Shown here: piece by piece, positions 52,712 to 60,892 of the stretch
How the letters are laid out: every line of letters begins with the position of its first letter
Position numbering within the stretch: the first letter of the stretch is position 1
Source of the DNA: Desulfovibrio intestinalis
GTDB taxonomy: Bacteria > Desulfobacterota > Desulfovibrionia > Desulfovibrionales > Desulfovibrionaceae
Reading direction: 5' to 3'
DNA length: 64,000 bases
NCBI RefSeq assembly: GCF_014202345.1
Contig: NZ_JACHGO010000005.1
Coordinates: forward strand, 186,001 to 250,000
Position numbers and translations under genes: made by a program
Notes under the pieces: model-generated
Told to the model about the DNA's origin: nothing
Database searches by the model: none
What the model saw: the letters and a program-made list of their open reading frames with translations, nothing else

Positions 52712-53463
52712 GAACGCTCCGTCCCGGGAAGAGAAGCCTTTGGCAACTGTGACGCCCACCAGTGAATGCCAAGACAAAGGGTTGCCGCTGTTTCACAGCG
52801 CAACACACGAGTCCCCAGGCTCACAGCAGAAAAACCTGACACTCTGAGAGTATCCAGTTCACGAGCAGAAAAGCCGCCTTCGGGGCCGATAACATATACG
52901 GTCAGGCCGGGTTGTCCTGCCATATTGGGTGAAAGCATGGGTACATTGTCCTGGGCTTCCCACGGCAAGATGCGATAGTCTGCATTGGCTGCATACTTGG
53001 CGAGATCGTCCACTCCGCCTTTAAGTATCTTCACCTCAGGCAACCAGGGGTTGCCACACTGCTTGGCTCCGGCAATGAGCTGCCCGAGACAGGCCTCCTG
53101 CACAGAGGCGGAAAGGCTGCCCTGACTGTGATCGCCTTGCCACAACCATATGCCGGAGGCTCCCAGTTCCACAGCTTTTTCCATAAAAAAGCCCCGTCGC
53201 ACGGCCTTGCTGAAAGCAAGAGCCACTATCGCGCGGGCTTCGGGCTGAGACTGAAAATTTTCGTCCACACGTTCTAGGTCGACATTTTTTTTGCCAACCT
53301 TACGCACAACAAAACGGCCCTGCCGCCCCTGACCATCCAGAAGTCCCACTTCGCTGCCAGGGGCAATCCGCAAAACCTGACTCAGGTGACGGGCTTCCTG
53401 ACCTTCAAGCCGCACCTCATGTCCCCACAGTTCAGGGGGAAGATAAAATAAAGCCAAACTCAT
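52708..53463 (-). CDS. rsmE: 16S rRNA (uracil1498-N3)-methyltransferase
   Basis: A 251-residue SPOUT-class methyltransferase that methylates U1498 of 16S rRNA. An N-terminal PUA-like part has EARHLSQVLRIAPGSEV. The SAM-binding trefoil knot has VIGPEGGFSARELD and SLGTRVLRCETAATLCL, all near-consensus. It overlaps the upstream gene by four bases and rarA by four bases (ATGA both), so three genes are translationally coupled. Confidence 0.95.
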   Translation of the reverse strand: MSLALFYLPPELWGHEVRLEGQEARHLSQVLRIAPGSEVGLLDGQGRQGRFVVRKVGKKNVDLERVDENFQSQPEARAIVALAFSKAVRRGFFMEKAVELGASGIWLWQGDHSQGSLSASVQEACLGQLIAGAKQCGNPWLPEVKILKGGVDDLAKYAANADYRILPWEAQDNVPMLSPNMAGQPGLTVYVIGPEGGFSARELDTLRVSGFSAVSLGTRVLRCETAATLCLGIHWWASQLPKASLPGTERS

Positions 53464-55178
53464 GCTAAAATGCTTTCCTTACCCACCCGCGCCTTGCGCA
53501 CAGCTTTAAAGCCATCTTGCAAGGAAACGAGGCGTCCATAATTTTTTCGAATCTCAATCCCGGCAGGAGTCAGACTGTCCTCCGGGGGGTCAAGGTACTG
53601 GCGCTGGAGATAGCGATCACGCAGCATCTTTTCAACGCAGTCAATGATACTGTCCACCAGTACCGGAAAGAAATTGACAACTTCAAATTTCAGTTCATTG
53701 AGCAGCGCCACGGCCTCGCTAAGCATCTGCCTGTAGGTGATGTGAACGCCCTTGCAGCTACGCGTGCACAAATCCTCAAGAATGCGAACTCGCCGAGCCT
53801 GTTGAATATAGCTGAACCGAGTGCACACTTCCTGATAGAGGTCACGCAAGCTTTCAAAAGCTTCGTCATTGTCAGGAGAATAAAGATAGTTACACAACAC
53901 CTTGCTGACATTAGAAAAAAACTCGTCGCTATAGCTTATCATGCGGCGCTGATGTTTGGTCAGCCAGCTATACAGAAATTTGAGCCTTTTTTCATGCGTA
54001 TCGGTGTTTTCCACCACTTCAGTACGCTTGAAGGTAATACGTCCTGTGAATTCACCGCGCACAATATCGTTGAGGCGCAGGAACATATTGGAAGTATCTT
54101 TAATCAGGTTCAGTCCAGTAAGCGGTTCCCCTGTAAGCGGGTGCAGTACTTCCTGGGCCACTACTGAAAGGGCGCGGTCTTGGCGTACGTTGCTAGAATC
54201 AAAAGTATGCTGGCGATATTTAACGCGCAGAATCACCACACGCCGAGGCTTATCAAGAAAAAAACCATCGCGGTCTATAATTTCAAGAGCTTCGTCATGG
54301 TCGGCATCTACAGCCACCAGAGCAATTTTTTCCAGCATGGGATACCGCTGGTTACCACCTGTAGATATATAGGTGGTCAAGGTGCGGTCAGTTTGCCCAA
54401 GAACCCGCAAAAGAAAATGCTCGCCCATTTTGTGCAGTTTACGCGTAAAAAGCGCACTGGAAGTACGCCGTTCCGACACAATAGGAAAGCCATAAAGCTC
54501 CATAAGATACTGATATACAAACATGCGGTTTCGTTCATAAATTTCGCTATCACCATAAACAAACTTGCCTATGCGAATGCCGAACCGCTTGAGTTCACTG
54601 TCAATATCAGAGGGAAAAGAAGCAAAAACGCCAGCCAGGTGAAATTGGTTATCCGCATCCCAGGCCAATACCTGAGCCCTGTCCATATTGAGAAGGTAGG
54701 GCATAAGGGCAGGATAACTTTCAAGCTGTACGGTATCTGTAGAACGAAACTGCTGGCGAAAAACATCCTGATGAATACGCGGCAGGCGTGAGGCAAGGGT
54801 TTGCAGGTTCTGACCCATTACCTGATTTTCCAGTGGGCAACTCGCGCCTTCACCTTCAGTAATGACCGGGTGCAGCCTGTCAAATTGAAAAATTTCAGAA
54901 AAATAATCCAGCTGGCGTGCAAAGGCCACCATAGCAAAGCCCGGCAGCTCTCTGTACTCAAACATGTCGTTGTCAAAGGAGGGCAGAAGTTCACGTCCCT
55001 CCACAACTGGATAGTTCTTGTTTTCCTGGTAGGGCTTCACCAGGCAAAATCGCACATGCACAGCATCAAGAAAATTTTTGAGAGGTTCGAGGTCGCTGAT
55101 GGCAACAGGGGCGGACAAGCACGTTGCATCCCGCCAAGGTTGACCATTCTTGCTGAAAACCTCTTGCCACTTAATCAT
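53460..55178 (-). CDS. Large soluble protein of unknown function
   Basis: A 572-residue protein with no signal peptide, membrane helix or motif that I recognise. It is rich in aromatic and charged residues, with helical stretches near residues 420-530, and has no obvious Walker, metal-binding cysteine or catalytic motif. It begins MIKWQEVFSKNGQPWRDA and ends in a basic tail. The start at 55178 follows about 280 nt of A+T-rich upstream DNA that probably holds the operon promoter. Its 3' end overlaps rsmE by four bases, so a stable functional link with rsmE and rarA is likely. The sequence alone does not tell its role. Confidence 0.75.
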   Translation of the reverse strand: MIKWQEVFSKNGQPWRDATCLSAPVAISDLEPLKNFLDAVHVRFCLVKPYQENKNYPVVEGRELLPSFDNDMFEYRELPGFAMVAFARQLDYFSEIFQFDRLHPVITEGEGASCPLENQVMGQNLQTLASRLPRIHQDVFRQQFRSTDTVQLESYPALMPYLLNMDRAQVLAWDADNQFHLAGVFASFPSDIDSELKRFGIRIGKFVYGDSEIYERNRMFVYQYLMELYGFPIVSERRTSSALFTRKLHKMGEHFLLRVLGQTDRTLTTYISTGGNQRYPMLEKIALVAVDADHDEALEIIDRDGFFLDKPRRVVILRVKYRQHTFDSSNVRQDRALSVVAQEVLHPLTGEPLTGLNLIKDTSNMFLRLNDIVRGEFTGRITFKRTEVVENTDTHEKRLKFLYSWLTKHQRRMISYSDEFFSNVSKVLCNYLYSPDNDEAFESLRDLYQEVCTRFSYIQQARRVRILEDLCTRSCKGVHITYRQMLSEAVALLNELKFEVVNFFPVLVDSIIDCVEKMLRDRYLQRQYLDPPEDSLTPAGIEIRKNYGRLVSLQDGFKAVRKARVGKESILA

Positions 55179-55462
55179 TTGTACACCTGCATATCAGTCT
55201 TTCACAATTTTTTATACTTATTTTAAAAATAATTCCAGTAGTCATACTTGATAAATAAATATTTCTCACAAGAGTCAAGCCCTTACAGGTATCAATATTC
55301 CATTTTTGTGATTTTTCCGTTTACTTTTTTTGACTGCTCAACTTGGCCTGCCGCCTTAAGTGTAAAAGAGCAGTTGCGGGGGGCGATACGCTTTGCTACA
55401 AGAGATGAGCTTATTTAATATATTGGGCGGCCAGTCCGCATCACCATAAAATCGACAGAACC

Positions 55463-56500
55463 ATGACTGAAAATCCATTGGAAAAGCATATACTCAGTAT
55501 TGTTTGCAGCGTTTTTGACGCATACTCGGTTGTTTTATTTTTGCCTGACGAAGAAGGCGAAGGGCACCACCTCGCTGCTTCCTTCAGCCTTGGCGACAAG
55601 GTTGGAGCCAACGCTACCATATTGCCTGGCAAAGGCTTGGTGGGCTGGATCATACGCAACAGACAGCCGCTTCTTGTGCCCAATTTCGATCAACGGCAGA
55701 GCAATCTCGGCTATTACTCCGGTGGCGAAGAGGCCAGCATCAAGGCCTTTATGGGGTGCCCCGTACCAACCGGGGGCGCGTTGTGTGTTGACAGCAAAAG
55801 GCAGTATTCTTTTTCAGACAAAGATCACAAAATATTGCAGATGTTTGCCGAGTTGATAGCGCGGCAGCAGGGCAGCAGGGGCCGTCAGGATATGGCTGGC
55901 AACATTCCACGTTATTTTGTGGAGTTGGGCGTCATACAGGATTTGCGCTTCCGCTATAAGCGCTGGCCACAATTCTTGCAGAACTATCTGCGCATAATGG
56001 TTGAAGCTACTGGCTTTGACTACTGCGCATTTGCCTCAGTGGACACTCCTGGCGAAACATATTGTGTTGAGGCAGAATCGGCACGCCTTCTTCTTGAAGG
56101 GCCGGAGCCTCTCATCCTGCCAATGGGCAGCGGCATAACCGGCTGGGTTTTTCATAACGACCAGCCCGTTGTTGCAGAAGGTGTAGAGGGAGCCCCCTCA
56201 GCCGTACTGTTTGGCAAGCTGCCCGATATGCCCGATTTTCAGGCGGCAATCTGCATGCCCGTTATGGTCAACAAAAGTACTCGTGGGGTGTTGTGCTTGG
56301 CGCACACCCAACCCCGCCAGATTGACGAATCGATGCGCAGCTTTGTGCGCCAGGCAGTCGACCACCTCGCCCTTTTTCTGGAAAACCTATACCTCAAAGT
56401 ACGTTTGCGTACCATGCTGCCCAGAGCTCGTGTGCACAGCGACGGCCCTCAGGCATATGACCCTGACAGCGCCCCCATGCCACCTCAAAAAGAATACTAG
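55463..56500 (+). CDS. Tandem GAF-domain protein linked to mreB
   Basis: A 345-residue soluble protein with two GAF-like domains. The first is at about residues 10-135 (VLFLPDEEGEGHHLAAS, GKGLVGWIIRNRQPLLVPNF, GGALCVDSKRQYSFSD). The second is at about 165-320 (GSGITGWVFHNDQPVVAEG, ICMPVMVNKSTRGVLCLAH). There is no effector domain, so it may act by binding another protein. No strong ribosome-binding site precedes the ATG. It ends two bases before the mreB-type gene, which suggests that it senses a small ligand for a cell-shape or cytoskeletal process (inference). Confidence 0.85.
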   Translation: MTENPLEKHILSIVCSVFDAYSVVLFLPDEEGEGHHLAASFSLGDKVGANATILPGKGLVGWIIRNRQPLLVPNFDQRQSNLGYYSGGEEASIKAFMGCPVPTGGALCVDSKRQYSFSDKDHKILQMFAELIARQQGSRGRQDMAGNIPRYFVELGVIQDLRFRYKRWPQFLQNYLRIMVEATGFDYCAFASVDTPGETYCVEAESARLLLEGPEPLILPMGSGITGWVFHNDQPVVAEGVEGAPSAVLFGKLPDMPDFQAAICMPVMVNKSTRGVLCLAHTQPRQIDESMRSFVRQAVDHLALFLENLYLKVRLRTMLPRARVHSDGPQAYDPDSAPMPPQKEY

Positions 56501-56502
56501 CT

Positions 56503-57528
56503 ATGTTTCTGCGGCGCTTTTTCCGTTTTTTGTCGAAAGACATAGCCATGGATCTTGGCACCGCCAACACCCTGCTTTACACCAGGGCGCATGGCATTGT
56601 CGTCAATGAGCCGTCAGTTGTGGCCCTTGACGCCCAAACGGGCAAAGTCCTGTCTGTTGGAACAGCAGCCAAAGAATATATTGGCCGAACGCCACAGCGC
56701 ATCCGTGCAGTACGGCCAATGAAAGATGGCGTTATTGCGGACTTTGACGTCACTCGAGCCATGATTTCCTACTTTGTGCGCAAGACCATCACAGGCCTTC
56801 GCCTGGTCCGGCCTTCCATGTCCATCTGTATACCCACAGGTATCACCCAGGTTGAAAAAAGAGCAGTTATTGATGCGGCCATGCTGGCTGGCGCTGTTGA
56901 TATTTCTATGATTGAAGAGCCGATGGCCGCGGCCATTGGAGCGGATTTGCCCATTCACGAACCCTTGGGCAACCTGGTTCTGGACATCGGGGGCGGTACG
57001 AGTGAAGTGGCAGTTATTACATTGTCCGGCGTTGCCAACACCCAATCTGTGCGTGTGGCTGGAGATGCGATGAACGTAGCTGTACAGCGCTTTATGCGTG
57101 ATGCTTTTCGTATGGAAATTGGCGACAATACGGCTGAAAATGTAAAAAAAATCATCGGCTCAGCCATACCCATTCCCAATGCTCCCATCCTGGAAGTCTC
57201 AGGCAAGGATATGGTACGCGGCGCCCCGCGAGTGGTTAAAGTAACAGAAGCCCATATTCGTGAAGCCTTACGCGAACCAGTTCAAGCCATTCTTGAAGTT
57301 GTTTTGCGCGCCCTGGAAAAAACACCTCCTGAATTGGCCGCTGATATTTACCGCAACGGCATGCTCATGGCTGGCGGCGGTTCGCTGCTCAAGGGGCTCG
57401 ACCAGTATATTGCCCGTGAAACTCGACTCAAGGTCTTTGTGGACAAAGATCCCCTTACCACAGTGCTTCGTGGCACGGCTAAAGCGATGCTTGACCGTGA
57501 AACTTACCGGTCCGTCTTTATCAACTAG
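56503..57528 (+). CDS. mreB: MreB-type actin-like protein
   Basis: A 341-residue bacterial actin homologue that forms membrane-bound filaments and guides the cell-wall elongation machinery. The N-terminus (FLRRFFRFLSKD) looks like a membrane-binding amphipathic helix. Phosphate and adenosine motifs are MDLGTANTLLY, LDIGGGTSEVAVITL and MLMAGGGSLLKGLD, and EEPMAAAIGADLP is conserved. Length fits MreB. No mreC, mreD, pbp2 or rodA follows, so this may be a second or relocated mreB/mbl copy. It begins 2 nt after the tandem-GAF gene. Confidence 0.93.
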   Translation: MFLRRFFRFLSKDIAMDLGTANTLLYTRAHGIVVNEPSVVALDAQTGKVLSVGTAAKEYIGRTPQRIRAVRPMKDGVIADFDVTRAMISYFVRKTITGLRLVRPSMSICIPTGITQVEKRAVIDAAMLAGAVDISMIEEPMAAAIGADLPIHEPLGNLVLDIGGGTSEVAVITLSGVANTQSVRVAGDAMNVAVQRFMRDAFRMEIGDNTAENVKKIIGSAIPIPNAPILEVSGKDMVRGAPRVVKVTEAHIREALREPVQAILEVVLRALEKTPPELAADIYRNGMLMAGGGSLLKGLDQYIARETRLKVFVDKDPLTTVLRGTAKAMLDRETYRSVFIN

Positions 57529-57595
57529 AGCAGATTAATTTTGAGAATATAATATATTCTCGAAGGTTAAGACACGCTCGCTACGTCGCTCAACC
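57527..57595 (+). repeat. AGAGCAGATT dispersed repeat, copy 2
   Basis: Begins at the mreB stop codon with AGAGCAGATT, has an internal GAGAATAT/ATATTCTC hairpin, and ends TTAAGACACGCTCGCTACG-TCGCTCAACC. It is similar to copy 1 at 42251. Confidence 0.5.
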
Positions 57596-57649
57596 TAGAA
57601 AACTATTTGCAGTTACGCCTTCACGACGGGCGTCTGCTCGCGCAGCCGC

Positions 57650-57675
57650 AGAGTATTTCAAAGTTAAAATACTCT
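57650..57675. repeat. AGAGTATTT hairpin
   Basis: AGAGTATTT (57650-57658) pairs perfectly with AAATACTCT (57667-57675) around the loop CAAAGTTA. Similar hairpins lie at 8408 and 61992. The rest of the gap between mreB and suhB shows no gene. Confidence 0.45.
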
Positions 57676-57801
57676 AATCGTCACCCAAATGCCATGAGCG
57701 TTTAAGCAGAAGCGTAGAAAATAAATTGAAAACTTGTTTTACTTGTGTCTGATTAAAGTGATGGCAAGCACGCCCTCGCTATCTTGAAATAAGGATTTCT
57801 T

Positions 57802-58587
57802 ATGATTGATGCTCATTCAATTCTCAAAAACTGTGTGGACATTGTACTGCAAAGCGGAGAAATCATACGCGAACACTGGGCACTACCCAGCAATGTACGG
57901 CATAAGGGCAGCATTGATCTTGTCACTCAGACCGATTTGGCCGTAGAGGCCTTTTTGAAGGAAAAACTGGTGGATCTGGTGCCAGGAGCATGCTTCTTGG
58001 CAGAAGAAAGCAGCGAAGACGATGAAGCGCCTGCTGATCTTTGCTGGATTATTGACCCCGTTGACGGCACAACCAACTTTGTACACCGCATCCCTCAAGT
58101 AGGAACTTCTGTAGCCTTGTGGCACAAGGGGCGCGTTGAGCTTGGCATTGTCAATGTACCCATGTTGCATCGCTGCTACTGGGCAGTACGGGGGCAAGGG
58201 GCTTTTTGCAATGGCGAACCCATTTCCGTAAGTGGAGTGGACAGCCTTAACGACGCTCTGGTAGGCACAGGGTTTCCCTATGACATCGCCAAACGGCTGC
58301 CGGAAGTAATGGAGCGGCTTGCTCTGGTATTGCCCATAGCTCAAGGCGTACGACGCATTGGCGCGGCATCGATAGATCTGGCCTATGTTGCCAGCGGGAA
58401 ACTGGATATTTTTTACGAAGCAGGGCTCAAGCCTTGGGACTTCGCAGCAGGTATCCTGCTTGTGGAAGAAGCGGGAGGACGCATCAGCAACCTTACTGGC
58501 GCACCTTTGCGCTTTGGCGACCCGCTTCTTGCCAGCAACGGTCGTTTGCATGCTTTGGCTGTTGATTTGTTGAGCCCAACAACATAG
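57802..58587 (+). CDS. suhB: Inositol monophosphatase family protein (SuhB-like)
   Basis: A 261-residue Mg-dependent sugar/inositol phosphatase. The metal site is built from EESSEDDE, WIIDPVDGTTNFVH and the C-terminal GLKPWDFAAGILLVEEAGG, all complete. In bacteria, SuhB-type proteins dephosphorylate inositol or related phosphates and can also bind the transcription machinery; which role applies here is unknown. The start is at the ATG at 57802 (MIDAHSILKNCVD), preceded by AAGGA. It is convergent with the Nudix-like gene, with only 37 nt between stops. Confidence 0.9.
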   Translation: MIDAHSILKNCVDIVLQSGEIIREHWALPSNVRHKGSIDLVTQTDLAVEAFLKEKLVDLVPGACFLAEESSEDDEAPADLCWIIDPVDGTTNFVHRIPQVGTSVALWHKGRVELGIVNVPMLHRCYWAVRGQGAFCNGEPISVSGVDSLNDALVGTGFPYDIAKRLPEVMERLALVLPIAQGVRRIGAASIDLAYVASGKLDIFYEAGLKPWDFAAGILLVEEAGGRISNLTGAPLRFGDPLLASNGRLHALAVDLLSPTT

Positions 58588-58624
58588 CCACAGAAATTTA
58601 CAGGCCAGAATCTGCTGCTAGCCA

Positions 58625-59137
58625 TCAACGAAAAAGATACCCGCCCCCGATGGCAGCGCGCATAATGGGAGAGAGCAGGTCGCCGAAGTGCGCCTCCAGC
58701 CCCTGTAGTTCATCCTGATCTACCAACAGATGTCTATCGCGTGCGGCAGCTCTTGAGGTAACAATAGAGCGCGACAGACAGGCTGTGTACAAATGCAGAA
58801 AAGTCTGACCGTTTTCTTCTGAAGGCGGCATGAGGCCCAAACAGGCAAGTCGACCACTTTCTTGGCCCCATTCTTGAAGCAGAAGTTCTTGAACACAGCT
58901 TTCACACGCCATGCCTGCTGGAACATGTCCGTATGACGAAAAACTCCAACCCTGCTCAGACAGGGTTAACAGTGATCGCCCGGTTCTGTCTCGAACAAGC
59001 AGCACGATTGTGCGGTGCGGCAAATGCTGACGCAAAACATCTTCTTTTGCCATGACACACAGCGGGATATTGTTGCAATCAACCACTTCTAGAGATTGAG
59101 CAGGGTTTTTAAGACCTCTATAAGGAATAGCTTTCAT
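58625..59137 (-). CDS. Nudix-like protein with degenerate Nudix box
   Basis: A 170-residue protein similar to IPP-isomerase-type Nudix proteins (VDCNNIPLCVMAKEDVLRQH at the start, HRTIVLLVRD next). The Nudix box region reads GHVPAGMACESCVQELLLQEWG. Compared with GX5EX7REUXEEXGU, the REXXEE core becomes QELLLQE, so at least one metal ligand is lost and catalysis is doubtful. The ATG at 59137 shares the bases CATG with the ATG of the divergent rimI gene at 59136, and no strong ribosome-binding site supports it. The true start may differ. Confidence 0.7.
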   Translation of the reverse strand: MKAIPYRGLKNPAQSLEVVDCNNIPLCVMAKEDVLRQHLPHRTIVLLVRDRTGRSLLTLSEQGWSFSSYGHVPAGMACESCVQELLLQEWGQESGRLACLGLMPPSEENGQTFLHLYTACLSRSIVTSRAAARDRHLLVDQDELQGLEAHFGDLLSPIMRAAIGGGYLFR

Positions 59138-59609
59138 GAATTTGTCCGCAGGGCAGGCGTGTCGCATGCAGCAACTTGAAGCATCCGATGCCGAAAAAAT
59201 GTCCGCAATTGAGCGGGAGTGTTTTACATTGCCTTGGTCTGAGGAGCAGTGTCGCGCCGCCTTTACGCAAAAAGCTTTTGCTGCTTTTGGCCTTTTTTGC
59301 GGCGCAGATCTCGTAGGCTACATCTCCATCTATCATACAGGAGATGAACTGGAAATACTCAACCTGGCAGTGAGGCCGCATATCCGGCGTCTTGGGCACG
59401 GAAAACGCATTCTGCGCACGACCTTGCGCCTGGCCCGCAAAATGGATATTCATAGAGTCTTGCTTGAAGTACGAAAAGGAAACAAGGCTGCCATTTCATT
59501 ATACGAAGGCTGTGACTTTCAACATGTAGGGCAGCGCCGCAACTATTATGCCGATACAGGGGAAGACGCCCTTATCTACCTATGTGAGCTGAACTCCTGT
59601 CAGTCTTAA
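59136..59609 (+). CDS. rimI: Ribosomal protein S18 alanine N-acetyltransferase
   Basis: A 157-residue GNAT acetyltransferase. The acetyl-CoA loop is RRLGHGKRILRTTLRLA after EILNLAVRPHIR, and VLLEVRKGNKAAISLYEGCDF is the RimI-type C-terminal block. RimI acetylates the N-terminal alanine of S18. AAGGA eight bases upstream supports the ATG at 59136. It is 16 nt upstream of tpiA, so rimI, tpiA and secG may be cotranscribed. Confidence 0.9.
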   Translation: MNLSAGQACRMQQLEASDAEKMSAIERECFTLPWSEEQCRAAFTQKAFAAFGLFCGADLVGYISIYHTGDELEILNLAVRPHIRRLGHGKRILRTTLRLARKMDIHRVLLEVRKGNKAAISLYEGCDFQHVGQRRNYYADTGEDALIYLCELNSCQS

Positions 59610-59625
59610 CGTGCAAGAGGTATAT

Positions 59626-60393
59626 ATGCATAAAATTATCGCCGCCAACTGGAAAATGTACAAGGATCGAACTGAAGCCGCCACTACTGCAGGTGAGATT
59701 GCTGCGGCTTTGCCTGACGTTCTGCCCAAAGAACGCCAGGTCGTAATCTTTCCGCCTGTCACTTCCATTGAATGTGTTGCTCAGGCTTTTCGTGGGCACA
59801 AATCACTGGCCGTGGGTGCGCAAAATTTCTATCCCGCGCCTGAAGGCGCATTTACGGGTGAAGTTTCTGTTGGCATGTTGCGTGATGTTGGTGCTGAATG
59901 GGTGCTTGCTGGACATTCCGAACGCAGGCATATCTTTGGCGAAACAGATGAAATGGTTGCCCGCAAGGCCATATTCTCACTTAGCCACGGCCTGAAAACC
60001 ATGCTGTGCATTGGTGAAACTCTTGATGAGCGTGAGCAGGGAAACCTCTATGCTGTTCTTGAACGGCAGCTGACAGCTTTTTTTGCGGCCAGGCCAGAAG
60101 GAATGACTGGCGACGCCCTGGTAGGGCGCTTGGCCATTGCCTATGAGCCCGTATGGGCTATTGGCACGGGCAAGGTTGCGGGCCCAGGTGAAGTGCGTGA
60201 AGCGCATGGCGTTACCAAGGCACTGCTTGAAAAATTTATTGGCAAAACTGGCAAGAAATTGCCTGTTCTGTATGGCGGCAGCGTCAAGCCAGACAACGCC
60301 GGAGCTCTTATTGCCCTTGACAACGTGGACGGTCTTTTGGTAGGAGGAGCCTCTTTAGAGGCGCAAAGCTTCCTACAAATTATCGGGGCCTGA
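59626..60393 (+). CDS. tpiA: Triosephosphate isomerase
   Basis: A 255-residue glycolytic TIM barrel that interconverts dihydroxyacetone phosphate and glyceraldehyde 3-phosphate. Active-site residues are all present: Lys in AANWKMYKD, His in LAGHSERRHIFGE, Glu in AYEPVWAIGTGKVA and the phosphate loop YGGSVKPDN. I chose the ATG at 59626 (MHKIIAANWKM), preceded by AAGAGG; the frame is open 15 nt further up. It is followed by secG after 55 nt, a common bacterial pair. Confidence 0.96.
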   Translation: MHKIIAANWKMYKDRTEAATTAGEIAAALPDVLPKERQVVIFPPVTSIECVAQAFRGHKSLAVGAQNFYPAPEGAFTGEVSVGMLRDVGAEWVLAGHSERRHIFGETDEMVARKAIFSLSHGLKTMLCIGETLDEREQGNLYAVLERQLTAFFAARPEGMTGDALVGRLAIAYEPVWAIGTGKVAGPGEVREAHGVTKALLEKFIGKTGKKLPVLYGGSVKPDNAGALIALDNVDGLLVGGASLEAQSFLQIIGA

Positions 60394-60448
60394 TGCCCAA
60401 CTCTTCTGGCGCGCCATCGGGCAGTAGCCGGACGGCGAGGAGGAATAC

Positions 60449-60814
60449 GTGCAGACTCTCATTCTTACACTGCATATCATTGTATGCGTGTTACTCATTA
60501 TCCTTGTACTTTTGCAATCTGGCAAGGAAGGCATGGGTGTCATATTTGGCGGAGGCAACACTTCTGTTTTCGGCAGCGGTGGTGCTGGCGGCATTCTTGC
60601 CAAGCTTACCACGCTCATGGCGGTGATCTTTGTTATCACCTCGTTGAGCTACACCTATGTTACCAGTTCGCGCCCCAGCAGCGAGTCCACCATTCTTAAT
60701 GTAAAAATTGAAGAGCCTGCTGCGCCCAGAACCACTTCGGTTCCCCCTGTTACTCCTGCAGCACCTGCTGAAACACAGGGCGCTCCGACCAGTACGGTGC
60801 CTGCGGGGCAATAG
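60449..60814 (+). CDS. secG: Preprotein translocase subunit SecG
   Basis: A 121-residue small inner-membrane subunit of SecYEG. Two hydrophobic helices (about residues 3-21 and 50-69) flank the conserved QSGKEGMGVIFGGGNTSVFG loop. The C-terminal tail of about 45 residues is rich in P, A and T and is longer than in E. coli. The start is GTG at 60449 with a strong GGAGGAA before it. It is closed by the terminator at 60839. Confidence 0.95.
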   Translation: MQTLILTLHIIVCVLLIILVLLQSGKEGMGVIFGGGNTSVFGSGGAGGILAKLTTLMAVIFVITSLSYTYVTSSRPSSESTILNVKIEEPAAPRTTSVPPVTPAAPAETQGAPTSTVPAGQ

Positions 60815-60838
60815 CACATCCTGTCATAAACAAAAAAA

Positions 60839-60864
60839 GCCGCGGCACGCCGCGGCTTTTTTTT
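60839..60864 (+). terminator. Rho-independent terminator of the tpiA-secG unit
   Basis: GCCGCGG (60839-60845), loop CACG, CCGCGGC (60850-60856) and T8; an A7 run lies on the other side. Confidence 0.95.
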
Positions 60865-60892
60865 CAAGCTAAATTTAATCGTGGGGTTGACC

